Assembly (NCBI GenBank): GCA_020465985.1
Contig: JAANYP010000734.1
Location: 17,619 to 81,618 of the forward strand
Origin: Centrapalus pauciflorus
Taxonomy: Eukaryota; Streptophyta; Magnoliopsida; Asterales; Asteraceae
Direction: 5' to 3'
DNA: 64,000 nucleotides
The notes beneath the pieces are model-generated. The model saw only the letters and a list, made by a program, of their open reading frames with translations. It was not told the origin of the DNA and ran no database searches. Both the position numbers and the translations under genes were made by a program. This document shows positions 11,099-22,441 of this stretch, one piece after another (within the stretch, counting starts at the first letter, position 1; the number at the start of each line of letters is the position of its first letter).

Positions 11099-11638
11099 TG
11101 TAACATCCCGATATTTGACCTGGTACGTGGATTTATTCTATTGGATGTTTAATTTAATATTATTGCGTTGGTCGAATAATATCCCGATTAGTGGATTATA
11201 CGTGTTGGGATTAAGATATACGTGCCGCCGGGTAATTATTTTAGTGGATTAATTATAGTTATGAGATCATGAGATTAAACGGATTAAATTGATATTAATA
11301 TTGAAAAAGTGATATCGGGTTCGGGTTATTAGGTCCAGATGCTGCTATAAATGGAAAGTATATATAAAAGGGTATATTTCAATTTTTGTTTCTTCCTTTG
11401 CTAAAATAGAAAGTGAATGTGTGTGATGTGTGTGTGTGTGTGTGTGTTTCGACTGAGACCAGCAGGAAGCAAGGCTCAAGATCTGATTTTGGTTACCAAA
11501 ACTCATCATCATCACCATCTTTGTGTGTTAAGTTGAGCAAAGTGAAAAGGTAAGGATTTTGCTACCTTAATTTCGTGTTAAATGTTGTTGAAATCATGGA
11601 TGTAGCTTGAAAGCCTGTAGGATTAGTATATAGGAACA
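11099..11638 (+). repeat. Gypsy 3' LTR, left part
   Basis: Starts TGTAACATCCCG after the PPT and runs to the insertion point of the nested copia at 11639. Contains a short GT microsatellite near 11420-11450 and a TATATAAAAG-like TATA box near 11360. Continues at 16823. Confidence 0.75.
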
Positions 11639-11953
11639 TGTTAGGAATAAATAATAGAGATGAAACAATTATATTGTATAAGTTCAGGGCTTCATTGTAA
11701 ATACTCAATAGTATAGGGGTTATATATGTAAATACACAATACTTGTGTATTGTGTATAAATAGAAGGTTAGTGTTTTTGTTCGTTTACGAATTTCAGAAT
11801 ATGGATGCATGTTGATGAGAGGATTGCTGTGCAAGTCAAGTCAAGAACTCATTGTAATATTCTCTCTTAATCATTCAGTATATTGTGTTGATTGTTAATT
11901 GTTCATATGTTTGTGTTAAATGTTGATTGAATTGCATGAAATATGAATTCACA
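11639..11953 (+). repeat. 5' LTR of nested copia
   Basis: 315 bp, TGTTAGGAATA to AATTCACA, directly followed by AT and the PBS. Near-identical copy at 16508-16822. Confidence 0.92.
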
Positions 11954-11955
11954 AT

Positions 11956-11967
11956 TGGTATCAGAGC
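11956..11967 (+). promoter_or_regulatory. Primer binding site, initiator tRNA-Met
   Basis: TGGTATCAGAGC two bases after the LTR, the standard copia PBS complementary to initiator tRNA-Met. Confidence 0.9.
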
Positions 11968-12432
11968 CTAATATGGATGATTGAATGTGAATATTTGAAT
12001 CTGAGTTTGAAAATTTTCGAACACTGTTTTATTCCTTTTTTTTAATTCAGTAAAAAAAATTTTGGATTTTGATTATGTGGATGAAATGGAGTGAATTTGT
12101 GATCGAAGGTGAAGTATTTGATTTTGAATCTGATGATATAAGTCTCGAATTATAACTTCAAACACACAAGATTTAATTTGAATTTTTCTGAATTTTTTGA
12201 AGAAGTCGTGTTCTTCAAGTTTTTGTCAAAATTAGGGTGTTTAATCTGATTTTAAACAAAATTGTTTTTCAAAAAGTGTTTGTGTGTGAAAACCGAACCT
12301 TCGATTTCAATTTGTGATCAATTTGTGGATTTTTTTGTTGAAAATTGTAATCTGGAACTTGATTTTTTATAACTTTTTGTTCAAACTCGGGCTATATTGA
12401 ATTTCATGTGTTAATCTAGTTGCTTCAAAGAC

Positions 12433-12730
12433 TTAATCGAGTTTAAGTCTTCTTGATCGAGTTTGATGTGGTTTCATTCGAGTTTTTTTACCTCTTTAAT
12501 CGAGTTTCCTTACATATGATTCGAGTTTTAAGCTTTCAATGATCGAGTTGTATAAAGAAGTAATCGAGTTTTATGCTTCATTTATCGAGTTTTATGCTTC
12601 ATTAATCGAGTTTCAAGCTTAATTGATCGCGTTTAATAACTTCTTCATTCGAGTTTCATTGTTAATCTATCGAGTTTTCTCATAAGACATTCGAAATTCA
12701 TTCTTATTCATTCGAGTTTCAAAATTCATC
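12433..12730 (+). repeat. Leader array of ATCGAGTTT/TTCGAGTTT words
   Basis: About 14 degenerate copies of (A/T)TCGAGTTT spaced 15-35 bp, in the untranslated leader. The minus-strand leader of element G (55440-55990) has the same kind of array (AAACTCGAAT on the + strand), so it is a family feature. Confidence 0.8.
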
Positions 12731-12763
12731 ATTCAAGTTTTGACTATTTGACCTTAGCTGCTT

Positions 12764-12970
12764 AAATTGGCCATAACTTTTGACTGGAAGATCGTTAGAA
12801 GGCCTACCATACGTCAAATCGAAGCTTGAACCGAGATCTACGATTTCTAGAACCGGCACCGGTTTGGTAAATTTTCGAGGCCCAATTCCACTCCAAAAAA
12901 ATGTTACGGGCATTTTTCTGCAGAAAATCTAATATTTCAACGTCAAAAAGTCATTTCAGAGCTGATTTTT
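12764..12970 (+). repeat. Leader module shared with element H
   Basis: Aligns with 58330-58517 at roughly 80% by eye over about 190 bp (shared words include GGCCTACCATACG, GAGATCTACGATTTC, GGTTTGGTAAATTTTCGAGG, GTTACGGGCATTTTTCT and CAGAAAATCT), although the two elements have unrelated LTRs. It lies shortly before gag in both. Confidence 0.8.
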
Positions 12971-13071
12971 CACAAGCTATCATTTACTGAAATAGTTTTT
13001 CAAAGTTTTATCAGAATTCACTCGACTTTTCCATAAAAGATCTTGGAAGATTCAATTTCAAGCAATTCAAA

Positions 13072-14279
13072 ATGGCATATGAACATTTTTCAAAGTCTGA
13101 GCTGATTGTCAAACTTACTGAATCTGAAAAGATTCGTAAAAACAATTATGACATTCTTGTTCAGTTAAATACTGATAAGGCTCTTGCTTTACGTGATGTA
13201 TCAATACTAAAAGAAGACATTCAGAGCTTAAAAGTCAAACAAAATTCTAAGAGTACTGCTCTTAAATTGAAAATATTTGAATTATCAAAAGAACTTGACG
13301 ATTCGAAACGAGCAAATTTTCAGAATGCAAGTCAACTGAAATATCTTTTGCCTGAAAGATCTGATCTTTACAAGAAAGTTAAAGATCTTGAAGAATTACT
13401 TTCCAAGACAAATCATACTGCTCAAAGTTATGTTTTAAACAAATCTGAAGAATTTTTTGCTCTTGAAAACGAGTTGTTTTTAACTAAAGATTCATTTGAG
13501 AAGGAAAGACATGAGTTCTTACTAAAAGAACAAGATTTTAAAGCTAAATCTAAATTGTTTGAAGATGAAAGAAAGATGTTTTTAATGAAAGAACAATCTT
13601 TTAAAACTGATTTCCAATCATTTGATAATGACAGAAATTCGTCTTTGGTCATTATCAAAGGATTAGAAGATCAGATACTTCATCTTTCTAAACAATTTAA
13701 TGAATTTCCTTCTTCAAAAGAATCTGTGGTTAAAGATCCTTCAGTTTATTCAAAATCTAAAGTTGATCAATCTGATTTATCTACAGAAAGTGAAAAGAAT
13801 TCAATTGAATTTTCTAAATTTGATTCTTCTTCAGATCTTAAACTTCAGTATCTGTTAAAGATGCACAGAGGCAAAGATATAATTGTTGAACAACTTCCAG
13901 TCAAGATTTACACTGGTGAATCTTCGAAGTCAAATTTTCCTAAAGTTTCTGAAATACTAGTCATTCTAATCAGAAAACATTTTCAAAGAAAAATACCAAG
14001 TATTATCAGAAACAGGCAAGAACCGGACAATTTTTCAAAAAGAAGAGTTCGCAAAAGTCTGATCATTCAAATTCAAGTTTCTTTAGAATTTCAGATATTC
14101 AATTCTCTCATACTCAAAAAAATTTGTTTTCTGCTTTTGAAAGAGAAGCTGATAGTTATAACTTGCAATGGGTACCTAAACCCAAGTACAAGTGGGTACC
14201 AAAACCCGTTTTGAAATGGGTACCCAAGAGCGCTAACAAGTCTGGATCCAAATCCATTTGGATACCAAAGATATCTTAA
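13072..14279 (+). pseudogene. gag: Gag C-terminal-like coiled-coil ORF of non-autonomous copia
   Basis: Starts MAYEHFSKSELIVKLTESEK at 13072. The first 290 residues or so are a K/E/L/S-rich coiled coil with repeated FLLKEQDFK and FLMKEQSFK segments. After about 13953 the frame shifts by one. The better frame then runs NTSHSNQKTFSKKNTKYYQK... to a threefold WVPK motif (about 14171-14235) and ends at TAA 14277-14279. The WVPK-containing tail usually sits between gag and protease in plant copia polyproteins. There is no gag N-terminal domain and no zinc knuckle. It may still bind RNA or particles of a helper element (inference). It is not a host coiled-coil gene, because it lies between matched LTRs. 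Confidence 0.65.
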
Positions 14280-14289
14280 ATTTTGCAGG

Positions 14290-14520
14290 TTATTTGTTTC
14301 TTATCATTTCAGATAAGAACTCGTTCTTCATTTCAAAAGGCTCTTGATTACTTCAGGTCAAGACCCGTGCTTCAACTCAAAATTGGTTTCTAGTTAATTC
14401 AGATTAGAACCCGGACTTCAATGAACCAGAGACAAAGGCTTTCAGTTACATCAGACTGAAACCCGAGCATCGCTCGACATATGGCTTCTAATCATTTCAG
14501 ATTAGAACCCGAGTCTAAAA
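14290..14520 (+). repeat. Degenerate 55-60 bp repeats (TCAGATTAGAACCCG core)
   Basis: Four to five diverged units, each with TTTCAGATWAGAACYCG or TCAGACTGAAACCCG followed by a CTTCA-like segment, directly after the coiled-coil ORF stop. Non-coding. Confidence 0.6.
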
Positions 14521-15950
14521 GACAAATCTTACTGGAATTCCTGCCCTGCATTCAACTCCGAAGCTGCATTGAATTAGAGGGAGTTTTATTTTAATAATTT
14601 TTTTGCTCCTGATTTAATTTCTATGAGTTGACTAACTTTGTGTGGTTATTTCCAGGGGGAGTTTCAGACATTCTTTGACGATGACATTTTTTCACAAACT
14701 GTGTTATTTTTCACGAAAATATTTGATTCACACATAAAATGAAGTTTTGAGTTGCAAAGAAATATGTGTTTGATTCTCTGAATATATCATTGAAATTAAT
14801 TGATCTAATCTCTTTGATTTTCATAATCTCATTTCTTCTGAGATTCTCTTTGTTATAACTCTTCTAATTCATACTGGATTCTCCCGTTATCTCCCATGTG
14901 CTAATTTTTTCAAGGAAATCTGATTCTTTTCATATCATATATCAGATTTTCTATTTCATTCTGATATCTCCCATATTATATGAATATAAACTCTCTGATA
15001 TCCCTTGAGCTTCAAAGCTGAAAATCTTTCTGCTGACTCCGATTTTGCACCTAATCTGTGTGATAGGCATAAATATCGCTTCTATGGTCTAACCAAAACC
15101 GGAAGACTTACCCAACAAGCAAACCACTTATAGTTTGTGTGGGTAAGGGTTCTTTAGGTCTATTAGTTGAGAAGTGTTAGTTATCACGGGATACTGACAG
15201 AGTCGAGCAGAGATAAAATGCAAATGAGAGGGATATATTGAAAGGAGATGGTGGTGCATCAGATCATGGTTTTGTTGTAAAACTGACTGAATTTATTTCT
15301 CAAAAGTGAGCTGGAGGGAGCTTAGTTTAAAAATGCTGGAGAGCTGAGTGTTGAGAAAGGATTTGAAGAAAATAAAATCCTACCTACACTGTGTCGGCTG
15401 GGTAATCCACATAATCTATCAAGCCCTAGGCGACTTGATATTGAAAAATACGTCATGGGCCCAGTGACGCATGCACTTAACCCCACCAACTACTCAGTTA
15501 TCTCTCAAAAGATTTATGTTTTAATAATCATGGAGATATAGCACATTTCTATCGATATATCATTTGGATATTATTGATATTGAAACAAGGAAGACAGTTG
15601 CTCCGGTCTCCAATTTTATTTGATGCACATTGTGTCTAGAGCTGATTATATACACTTTTAGGACACATCGAGTCTAACAGTCTGCGTGACTATAAACTGC
15701 TAGTCCAAAGTGACTAAGCCGGAACAAATAAGAGTGATTCTTTCATGTTAAAGGATTTCACGATGACTATTTGGAAATCCTACCAGTGTTAACATCACGC
15801 CAGTGCTGAACGTAGGTCACATAGATTATGTCTATTGTGCAAACAATAATCCTATGTGGACCTGGACTCGTTATCTCACAAAATGAATGTGTTTCATTTT
15901 CTCTAAAGTTGAAAAGCTTTGTTTTTGTTCTGAAAAGATGTAGTTTAAAT
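14521..15950 (+). other. Non-coding interior of non-autonomous copia
   Basis: T-rich and otherwise unremarkable sequence with no pol motif in any frame. Short ORFs such as 15828-16037 have no recognisable content. Confidence 0.5.
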
Positions 15951-16507
15951 TCGAGGGGGAGTGAGAGAGATTTATTTAGTATAGGGGGAGACGATATCAG
16001 TTTAAGGGGGAGAAAATCAAGTTGTAATAAATTCTGAGTTGTAATTGTTATTGTATTTCTTTAACTGTAATTTCATTGAATTCATGTTTCTGAAGTTTTT
16101 GCATGATGTTCATAATTTTTATGATCATCATGAGGGGGAGAAAAGCTAAATTTCAGAAACAATTGTTGATAGTTTGAAGACAACATAAGACAATTGCTAC
16201 ATCATATCAAGACAATTGATAAAGGGAGAGAATCAAAAGCTATTCATGATTCAAGGGGGAGTGTACTTACATGAAAATACAAGAAAAGAGAAGATCAGAG
16301 AAGAAGAGATGTGATAGAGAGAGACAAATAAAGAAAATAAGAAGATTCAGAGATCAAATAAAAGAAGAAGATTTACGAAAAAGTCCCTGAAATGATCTTT
16401 CATCAGAAAATTGATTTCGTCTCTAAGGGAGAGATTGTTAGGGACAAATTTGTAGAGTTGAAATGAATTTTACTTTTAATAATTGTGTTCATCTCTAAGG
16501 GGGAGAA
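15951..16507 (+). repeat. Array of GGGGGAG polypurine tracts ending in the PPT
   Basis: Eight purine tracts of the form (A)RGGGGGAG or AAGGGAGAG lie near 15954, 15983, 16005, 16133, 16223, 16254, 16425 and 16497. The last (AAGGGGGAGAA) is the functional-position PPT before the 3' LTR at 16508. The one at 16425 is followed by TTGTTAGGGAC, an LTR-start-like string. Confidence 0.75.
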
Positions 16508-16822
16508 TGTTGGGAATAAATAATAGAGATGAAACAATTATACTGTATAAGTTCAGGGCTTTGTTGTAAATACTCAATAGTATAGGGGTTATATGTGTAA
16601 ATACACAATACTTGTGTATTGTGTATAAGTAGAAGGTTAGTGTTTCTGTTCATTTACGAATTTCATAATATGGATGCATGTTGATGAGAGGATTCCTGTG
16701 CAAGTCAAGTCAAGAACTCATTGTAATATTCTCTCTTAATCATTCAATATATTGTGTTAATTGTTAATTGTTCATATGTTTGTGTTAAATGTTGATTGAA
16801 TTGCATGAATAATGAATTCACA
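16508..16822 (+). repeat. 3' LTR of nested copia
   Basis: 315 bp, TGTTGGGAATA to AATTCACA, preceded by the PPT. Pairs with 11639-11953. Confidence 0.92.
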
Positions 16823-18080
16823 GAGCTTTATACTTTGTTTTGGCTGGAAATCAAGTTTGGGGTGGTAAATCCCCCTGGAACAGAGCATGTATGTTCGTCC
16901 GCGGTCGCGACCTCCCTGAGTGCGGCCGCGATGAGTGTGGCGTGGGTGGCATGGTTTTGGCAGCAATTGCGAGCGTGGTTGTGTTCCTGAGCGCGGCCGC
17001 GATGGCCTGAGCACGACCGCGATACCGAGCGCGACCGCGACGACCCTGAGTGTGTGCAGCGATCTGGTGGTTTGAGTCGGGTTTGTTTTAGGCTTTCAAG
17101 GTCCGTTTGGGGTTGTTTGTTGGGTTCGGTTTAGCTACAGGTTTTGTCTTGTATATCAGTTGAGCTTGTATTAATATTCTTGGATCCGTTATGTACATAG
17201 GGTTGAGCCGACAGCGATCCGAGCCGCGATAGAATTTCGTTCAGCAGTTGATTCAGTGGATATATAGTACTTGAGTCCTTTTCCAAAGTGCGCTTATTTT
17301 ATGAGTTGTCTATGTAGCTGTGATATGTGTATGAGAAAGTGATATGGCATCTCAGGTATGATTCTATCTACCCTATTATATGTGTTATGTGTTTGAGTTC
17401 CCTAGAATATCCGCGATGGGCGATCGCGTAGGCTGAATGTCCCTAACCAGTCTCAAAGCATGAGACTGTATATATATACAGCAGTATCATTGTCAGGTCG
17501 CTCCTGTGCCTATTGTGTAACTAACCACTGCTGTGTGCGGTCTGTTAGCTGGGGAACGACGCCCCCCTTGAGTTGAGATGCGCATTATGTTCTGAGCTTT
17601 CACCAGAGACCTTAAGGCATACTTCAGTTGTTATATTTTATGTGCTATGTGTTGTGCTATATGTGTTTATTTCTGCAGAGTCTAACCCTCACGTACTCAC
17701 GAGATTCCCATCTTACGTTTTCGAATCTAACGTGTCTCAGGCAGTCAGAAAGTGGGGTCACAGCCGCCACCGCAGAAGTAGGAGCTGGGATCGATCAAAG
17801 CTTTATATATGTGTAATTGTTGTATGCCGACATCATCTTTTGGGAACTGTTGATCTGTATTGTATACGTATTCAATATGTATGATAGCTAGCAGTTAGAC
17901 TTCGTATGTTAGTTCAGCGGTGTTAATCATCTGTATCGGATTTGTGATATGTTTATATTAAAGTTTAATTCTCAGTGATTTGCGTTAAATCCCTGACACG
18001 TGTATTATGAGAAACCTGCAATAATGCCACTTATAATATTATATTGACGTGGTTTTTATGTGTAAAGGGATGGTGTTACA
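16823..18080 (+). repeat. Gypsy 3' LTR, right part
   Basis: Resumes the LTR interrupted at 11638 and ends GGTGTTACA at 18080, mirroring TGTAACA at 11099. Contains the GC-rich repeat island at 16897-17045. Small ORFs (17573-17884, for example) look like chance. Confidence 0.75.
16897..17045 (+). repeat. GC-rich island of GCGGCCGCGA-like repeats in gypsy LTR
   Basis: Five copies of the consensus (T/C)GCGRCCGCGA, mostly linked by CCTGAG, inside otherwise AT-rich DNA. The island is CpG-dense. Tandem copies at the right end (16995-17043) are about 16-17 bp apart. Confidence 0.75.
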
Positions 18081-18410
18081 ATTAATATAATGAGAATAAT
18101 AATAATTATTATAATAATAATTAATAATGAGTCAATCCATAATTTATTAAATTAATATTTCAAATTTAAAACCAAAGATAAAAAATTAAGAAAAATGACC
18201 AAAATTAAAATCATCAAACTTGTAATTGAGAGAATGGTAAAATCGTCATTTTTAAAAATTTAAGAAATAGAAGGACCAATTCTACAAGTAAAAAGTGGTT
18301 GAGGGACCGCCACTGTAACTTTGAAAATTAAAGGACCATTTTCATAACTTTGAACAAACCACAAGAACCATTTCTGTAATTTACTCTAAAGTTTGTTTAT
18401 TTGTATTATT
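18081..18410. other. Flank and left end of foldback element
   Basis: AT-rich, no ORF. From about 18290 it has repeated phrases of the form GGACCATTTTCATAACTTTGA. From about 18365 to 18410 (AGAACCATTTCTGTAATTTAC... to the TTATT duplication) it matches the inverted right arm near 31740-31775, so the gypsy element below inserted into this foldback. Confidence 0.45.
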
Positions 18411-19240
18411 TGTGACACCCTTGCCACAACAACCACCATTTACAAAACACCCAGGATTCAATCACCAACATATAAATACATAATGATCTGATAACCTAAA
18501 TTAAGTGCGGAAGCATTTAAAATACATAAATAAAGTAGTGCAACAGTGTCAAACACCCTACGGTGCTACAAGGTACCATATCTAAGTCTACACACCCAGA
18601 TAAATTATTACAACATCCAGAATATATTACAACATTGCCTCAAATCATGATTACCGAATAAGTAGTTTCAAGATCTTCCAAATCTTCCCAAATGACCTAA
18701 CTAGAAGGTCCGGCAGTAGACTTCCCTTTTCCTGTAAAAATAGAGCAACTGAGGTATAAGCATAGGCTTATTGAATACAAAGATTACGCATTTTATAAAT
18801 TTTTATGAAACCCAAGGATAACACAGATGACCAACATCGGATATCCTCTTCGTACACAAAGTACGGACCAGAGCCGCAGCCCCTTCGAGCCCAAAGCTCG
18901 ACATTTAAACATACCATCTGAGACAAACGTACGATCGGGGATGACATACTGCCTACCGGGCCTAAGAGGGATCAGCTCCAGGTCATATAGCACAGTAACA
19001 TCAGAGTAAGCGATGCGACCCACCGGTCCATCACTAGATGCACAACAATCGAAAGGACATGCAACAAGTAAGAATGTGCATCTAAATCTACGCAAGTTAG
19101 TAGAATTCCAAACAAATCATGAAGCAACAGGTCTCAGCAGGCAAAGCTTAACATAAAACAGATATAAACATTCGAAATCTACTGTACTCACAGTGGGTGC
19201 GTAATTAAATGTTAACCAATATTATTTCTCCTCGGGCTTT
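18411..19240 (-). repeat. Chromovirus 3' LTR, part 1
   Basis: Matches 28427-29256. Interrupted at GCTTT (19236-19240) by the solo LTR; resumes at 22447. Confidence 0.95.
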
Positions 19241-22200
19241 TGTAACAACCCAACTTTTAACCCAACTTAAATATCTGATCATTGAACCAATAATGTAATA
19301 TTATTACATTAATTTGAATTATAATTTAATTAAGTTTTTGAAATATTTAATTAAATTATATAAATATTTAAAATATGAATTATGAATTAATAAATTATTA
19401 AGATAATTAAATGAAAGATATATAATATACGAAATTAATAGTGGGTTAAGTAGCAAACGTAACTAGTCAATATATTTAAATGGAATATAATTCATAAAAT
19501 CAGATTTCACACTCTCTCTCTAGACTCTCTCTCTAGACTTTCTATCTCTGCTCTCTCTTCTTTTCTTATCGTTTCTTCATCTTCATTATTCATCAAGAAC
19601 ATCATCAAGAAATTGCAACCACAATCATGATTTAAATCAAGAAATCATCAAATCATACTCAAGCAACAAGATTTTGTCAAGATACAAGGTGAATTTCAAA
19701 GTTTTGATATTATATATATATATATATGCTACGGCTTCCTGGGAAAAATATGTCTTCCATTTTTTATCATGAAAATATGTTTTGATCATCCAAATAGATC
19801 CATGCATGTCTATATTGTGTGTGTTTGTTCATAATTTAGAGCAACAATTACCATAAAAATTAATTGATTTGTTGCTGTGAAAACAAAGAAAAAGGAAAGA
19901 AGATAAAGTGCATATGTGTGTGTGTTTGTGTGTTTGGCATGTACCGAAACCACAAAGGTTTCGGTAATCTCATTATAAATACCGAGACAAGCCTTCCTAT
20001 TCCATTATTTGTGTTCTATCAAGTACCGAAACAACAAAGAAGACTACCGAAACATATATATATATAGTACCGAAACCTTCCAGGTTTCGGTAAACAGTCT
20101 AAACCCACCACCGAAACTAAAAACCACCGAGACCCATCAAGCAATCGGTAAATTCCAAACCAACCGAAACCATAGACCGATATTGAAACCCACATGGCTA
20201 CCGAGACTTCATAAATACGGAAACCATATGGTTTCGGTAATCCTCTGCAATACCGAAAGAAAGCATGTAGCAGCCATGTGTATATATATATGTATGTATA
20301 GGTATTGTATGCATGTGTTTGTGTGTGTGCAGTTACACGACAGAAACAGCAATAGCAGCTTTGTTTCTATTTCTTCTTGCATGAATTTAGTACATGTGTG
20401 CAGAAATATATGTGCAGTGTGTGTCCAGCATGTAAGTATATGTATGCGTAGGGTGTGCAGAAAATAGTCACAGCAACAATCTTTTCCCTTTTCTTGTATG
20501 TGCTGACCATATATATTTGTATGCTACTAAACAGAAACCTTAGCACCTACTGAAACTATTTGACAAATACCGAAACCTTTGGAGGTTTCGGTAATTATCT
20601 TCAAAACAGAAACAGTCCAGATCATTCACAGTAACCTACTTACTCTTTAAATGTTAATAAAGTATGTGTGTGCAGAAAATGAGAACAACAACAACTCCCA
20701 AAATGTGTGTAGCTTTATATATATATATTATGTATATATATGTATTAATAATAGAAAGCAATTCCTTCTTTTTCTTTATATGTAAAGAGTATGTGTATGT
20801 GAGAAGTGTATGAAAATATGTGTGATCATAAATTAGATTTCACAAATACATCATTATGACTATAGCACATAAATGGTATTCAAATATATGATCAATGATA
20901 TAATTTGACATAAGCTTATGAGAATTGGATTATAAAGTCCAATTGAAAGCATATGATGTTATTATGTTATGAAATAAGTATCATGATCAGTAAATATGTT
21001 TTAATGTGGGTTCAATATGCAAACGAAAGCCAAGAAAAGACTTAATATAGTCACACATGTCCATGAAAAAGGACATAAAAGTTTATAAATCATTTAAAGC
21101 ATATTCTATATGTGCTAAGCAAAACCATTAAACGATTGAATGAAAGATTTTAATGAGATTGATGGCCATATTCATCTCAATACAATTAAAGTATGAGAAT
21201 TTGGGATTTAAAACCAACGAATGAACATATGATCAAAATATAAGATTTTGAGATCAAAGATCAACGAATGAATCTTGAGCATAAATGATGAACACTGAAT
21301 AAATTATTCAGATGATATAAAGACTAATAAATATCAGAACTGATATTTATAACAGATTGAGCAGCGAGCAAGATGACGAGCATCTGAAAGTCTGACATAA
21401 GTCAAGATAGTGGTTCTAATCCACTACAGATTGTGAGCAACAGGGCCAGAGCCAGAAAGTAAAAGAGCACAAATAACCAGTAACAATGAGTTGTAGATTT
21501 CACTTTAACTGCATATTATGTGAATTGAGACTTTTGTTGCTTTATTCTGATTTATTTGATATTCTGATCTTGAGCTTATTGTTATATTGTCATAGTATAT
21601 TTACTATGATTTGTTGAGCTGAGTATTCCTTCCTCTAGATTCGATTCTTTGACGAGTCATTTGATTGTTAAGCTTAACACCATCACTATTGCTCAGTGTT
21701 GGGTTAATGTTAGGCTTATGATGTGCTGATTTACGTGATGAAAGCACAGAGGGTAGCTAGAGCTGAGCATTCCGATGATATCCATATAGAGCTTTTACTG
21801 GTAGCTAGCCCAGTACGTGGCTGATCCCCACTAATGATGCGTGTGTATGGATTTATCATCATCCGAGCATTCCTTATGAATTTGTCTAAAAGTCTCAAGA
21901 GCAACAACAGTTTTATAACTGGGAGCTGAGCAAAAGTCGCGCATCAAAAGAGCATTAATTGGCCAATGACCCTTCGAGATTGAGCTGTGCATGAGCCTAG
22001 TGCAGTGCATATAGAGCTGAGCCGTGCATGAGCCGAGTGCAGTGCATGTGCTTCCGCATTCATAATTGCATGTTAAATGTGAAATTCTGCATTCTCACTA
22101 AGCAATTAAGCTTACCCCGTTGTTGCATTATTTTTCAGGTAAAGGCAAAGGATTGGCTGGACCTAGTTCATAGGTCAGGAATCTGAAAAAGCTTGAAGTG

Positions 22201-22441
22201 CTTTAGACACTATTTCAACACCTTGGTATTTGGCTGATAATAGAGCTTTAGGGTTCGGGTCTAGTTTATATTATGATTTTGATGTAATAGTCTAGATGTT
22301 TGTACCTTGCTACTTAAATTCTGTCTCTGATTGTAATTAACTTTATTTCCGCAACTGTTAATTTTATCTTAGTTTCATGATTGATATTGCATTGCTACTG
22401 GGACTTGACTTGAGACCTTTGAGAAATCAGTGGGTCTCACA
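19241..22441 (+). mobile_element. 3.2-kb solo LTR (TG...CA) with GCTTT duplication
   Basis: Begins TGTAACAACCCAAC and ends GGGTCTCACA, flanked by GCTTT at 19236-19240 and 22442-22446. The uninterrupted copy at 29256 confirms the empty site. No PBS, PPT or retroviral ORF inside, so a solo LTR of a large gypsy element fits best; the orientation is inferred from the TATA-like and exon-like left part. Features: CT-rich leader (19510-19565), donor-like CAAGGTGAATTT at 19688, hairpin array (19942-20593), a two-copy 35-bp repeat GTGCATGAGCCnAGTGCAGT (21985-22050), and TTTTTCAGGTAAAG acceptor-like site at 22138. Confidence 0.85.
19942..20593. repeat. Array of four TACCGAAACC/GGTTTCGGTA hairpins
   Basis: Short inverted repeats with 10-bp arms and 4-6 nt loops at 19942-19966, 20068-20092, 20216-20239 (one arm mismatch) and 20568-20593. 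Loops differ (ACAAA, TTCCA, ATAT, TTTGGA) while arms are conserved. Several unpaired CCGAAAC half-motifs lie between them. Confidence 0.9.

Larger units (their letters stand above)
11639..16822 (+). mobile_element. Non-autonomous Ty1/copia element, complete with two 315-bp LTRs
   Basis: Two 315-bp LTRs (11639-11953 and 16508-16822, TGTTRGGAATA...AATTCACA, about 13 differences by eye, roughly 4%) flank a 4.55-kb interior. The interior has an initiator-Met PBS, a leader of about 1.1 kb, a gag C-terminal-like coiled-coil ORF, a non-coding tail and a PPT. No protease, integrase, RT or RNase H is present, so the element needs enzymes from a relative. Its leader matches that of element G (56425-55400, minus). 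Flanking 5-mers GAACA and GAGCT agree at only 3 of 5 positions, so the target duplication is weak or decayed. Confidence 0.85.
9206..18080 (+). mobile_element. Left-truncated Ty3/gypsy chromovirus with 3' LTR (contains nested copia)
   Basis: Plus strand: RNase H, integrase and chromodomain remnants (9215-11065), PPT (11085-11097), then a 3' LTR from 11099 to 18080. A 5.2-kb copia at 11639-16822 interrupts the LTR. Without the insertion the LTR is about 1.8 kb, bounded TGTAACA...TGTTACA. Gag, protease and RT are missing. The chromodomain and LTR style suggest the Tekay/Del-like branch (family-level inference). Confidence 0.8.

Noticed and set aside
13072..14214. Coiled-coil ORF as a host gene (kinesin/myosin-like)
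   Set aside because: It lies between matched 315-bp LTRs after a PBS and leader, and ends in the WVPK-type copia gag tail after a frameshift.
11634..16827. GAACA/GAGCT as a clean target duplication of the 11639 copia
   Set aside because: Only 3 of 5 bases agree, so I do not claim it. The LTR pair, PBS and PPT define the element without it.
16772..17014. ORFs across the GC-rich island
   Set aside because: Open on both strands because GC-rich repeats lack stops; they cross the copia/LTR junction at 16822.
18793..19095. Minus-strand ORF MRRFRCTFLLVACPF present twice (also at 28800-29111)
   Set aside because: The repetition comes from the two LTRs. There is no recognisable domain, and the two copies differ in length and residues without sign of protein constraint.
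19942..20593. Hairpin array as a CRISPR or as tRNA/miRNA genes
   Set aside because: Spacing is irregular, the repeats are 24-26 bp palindromes in a plant LTR, and stems of 10 bp are too short for a miRNA precursor.
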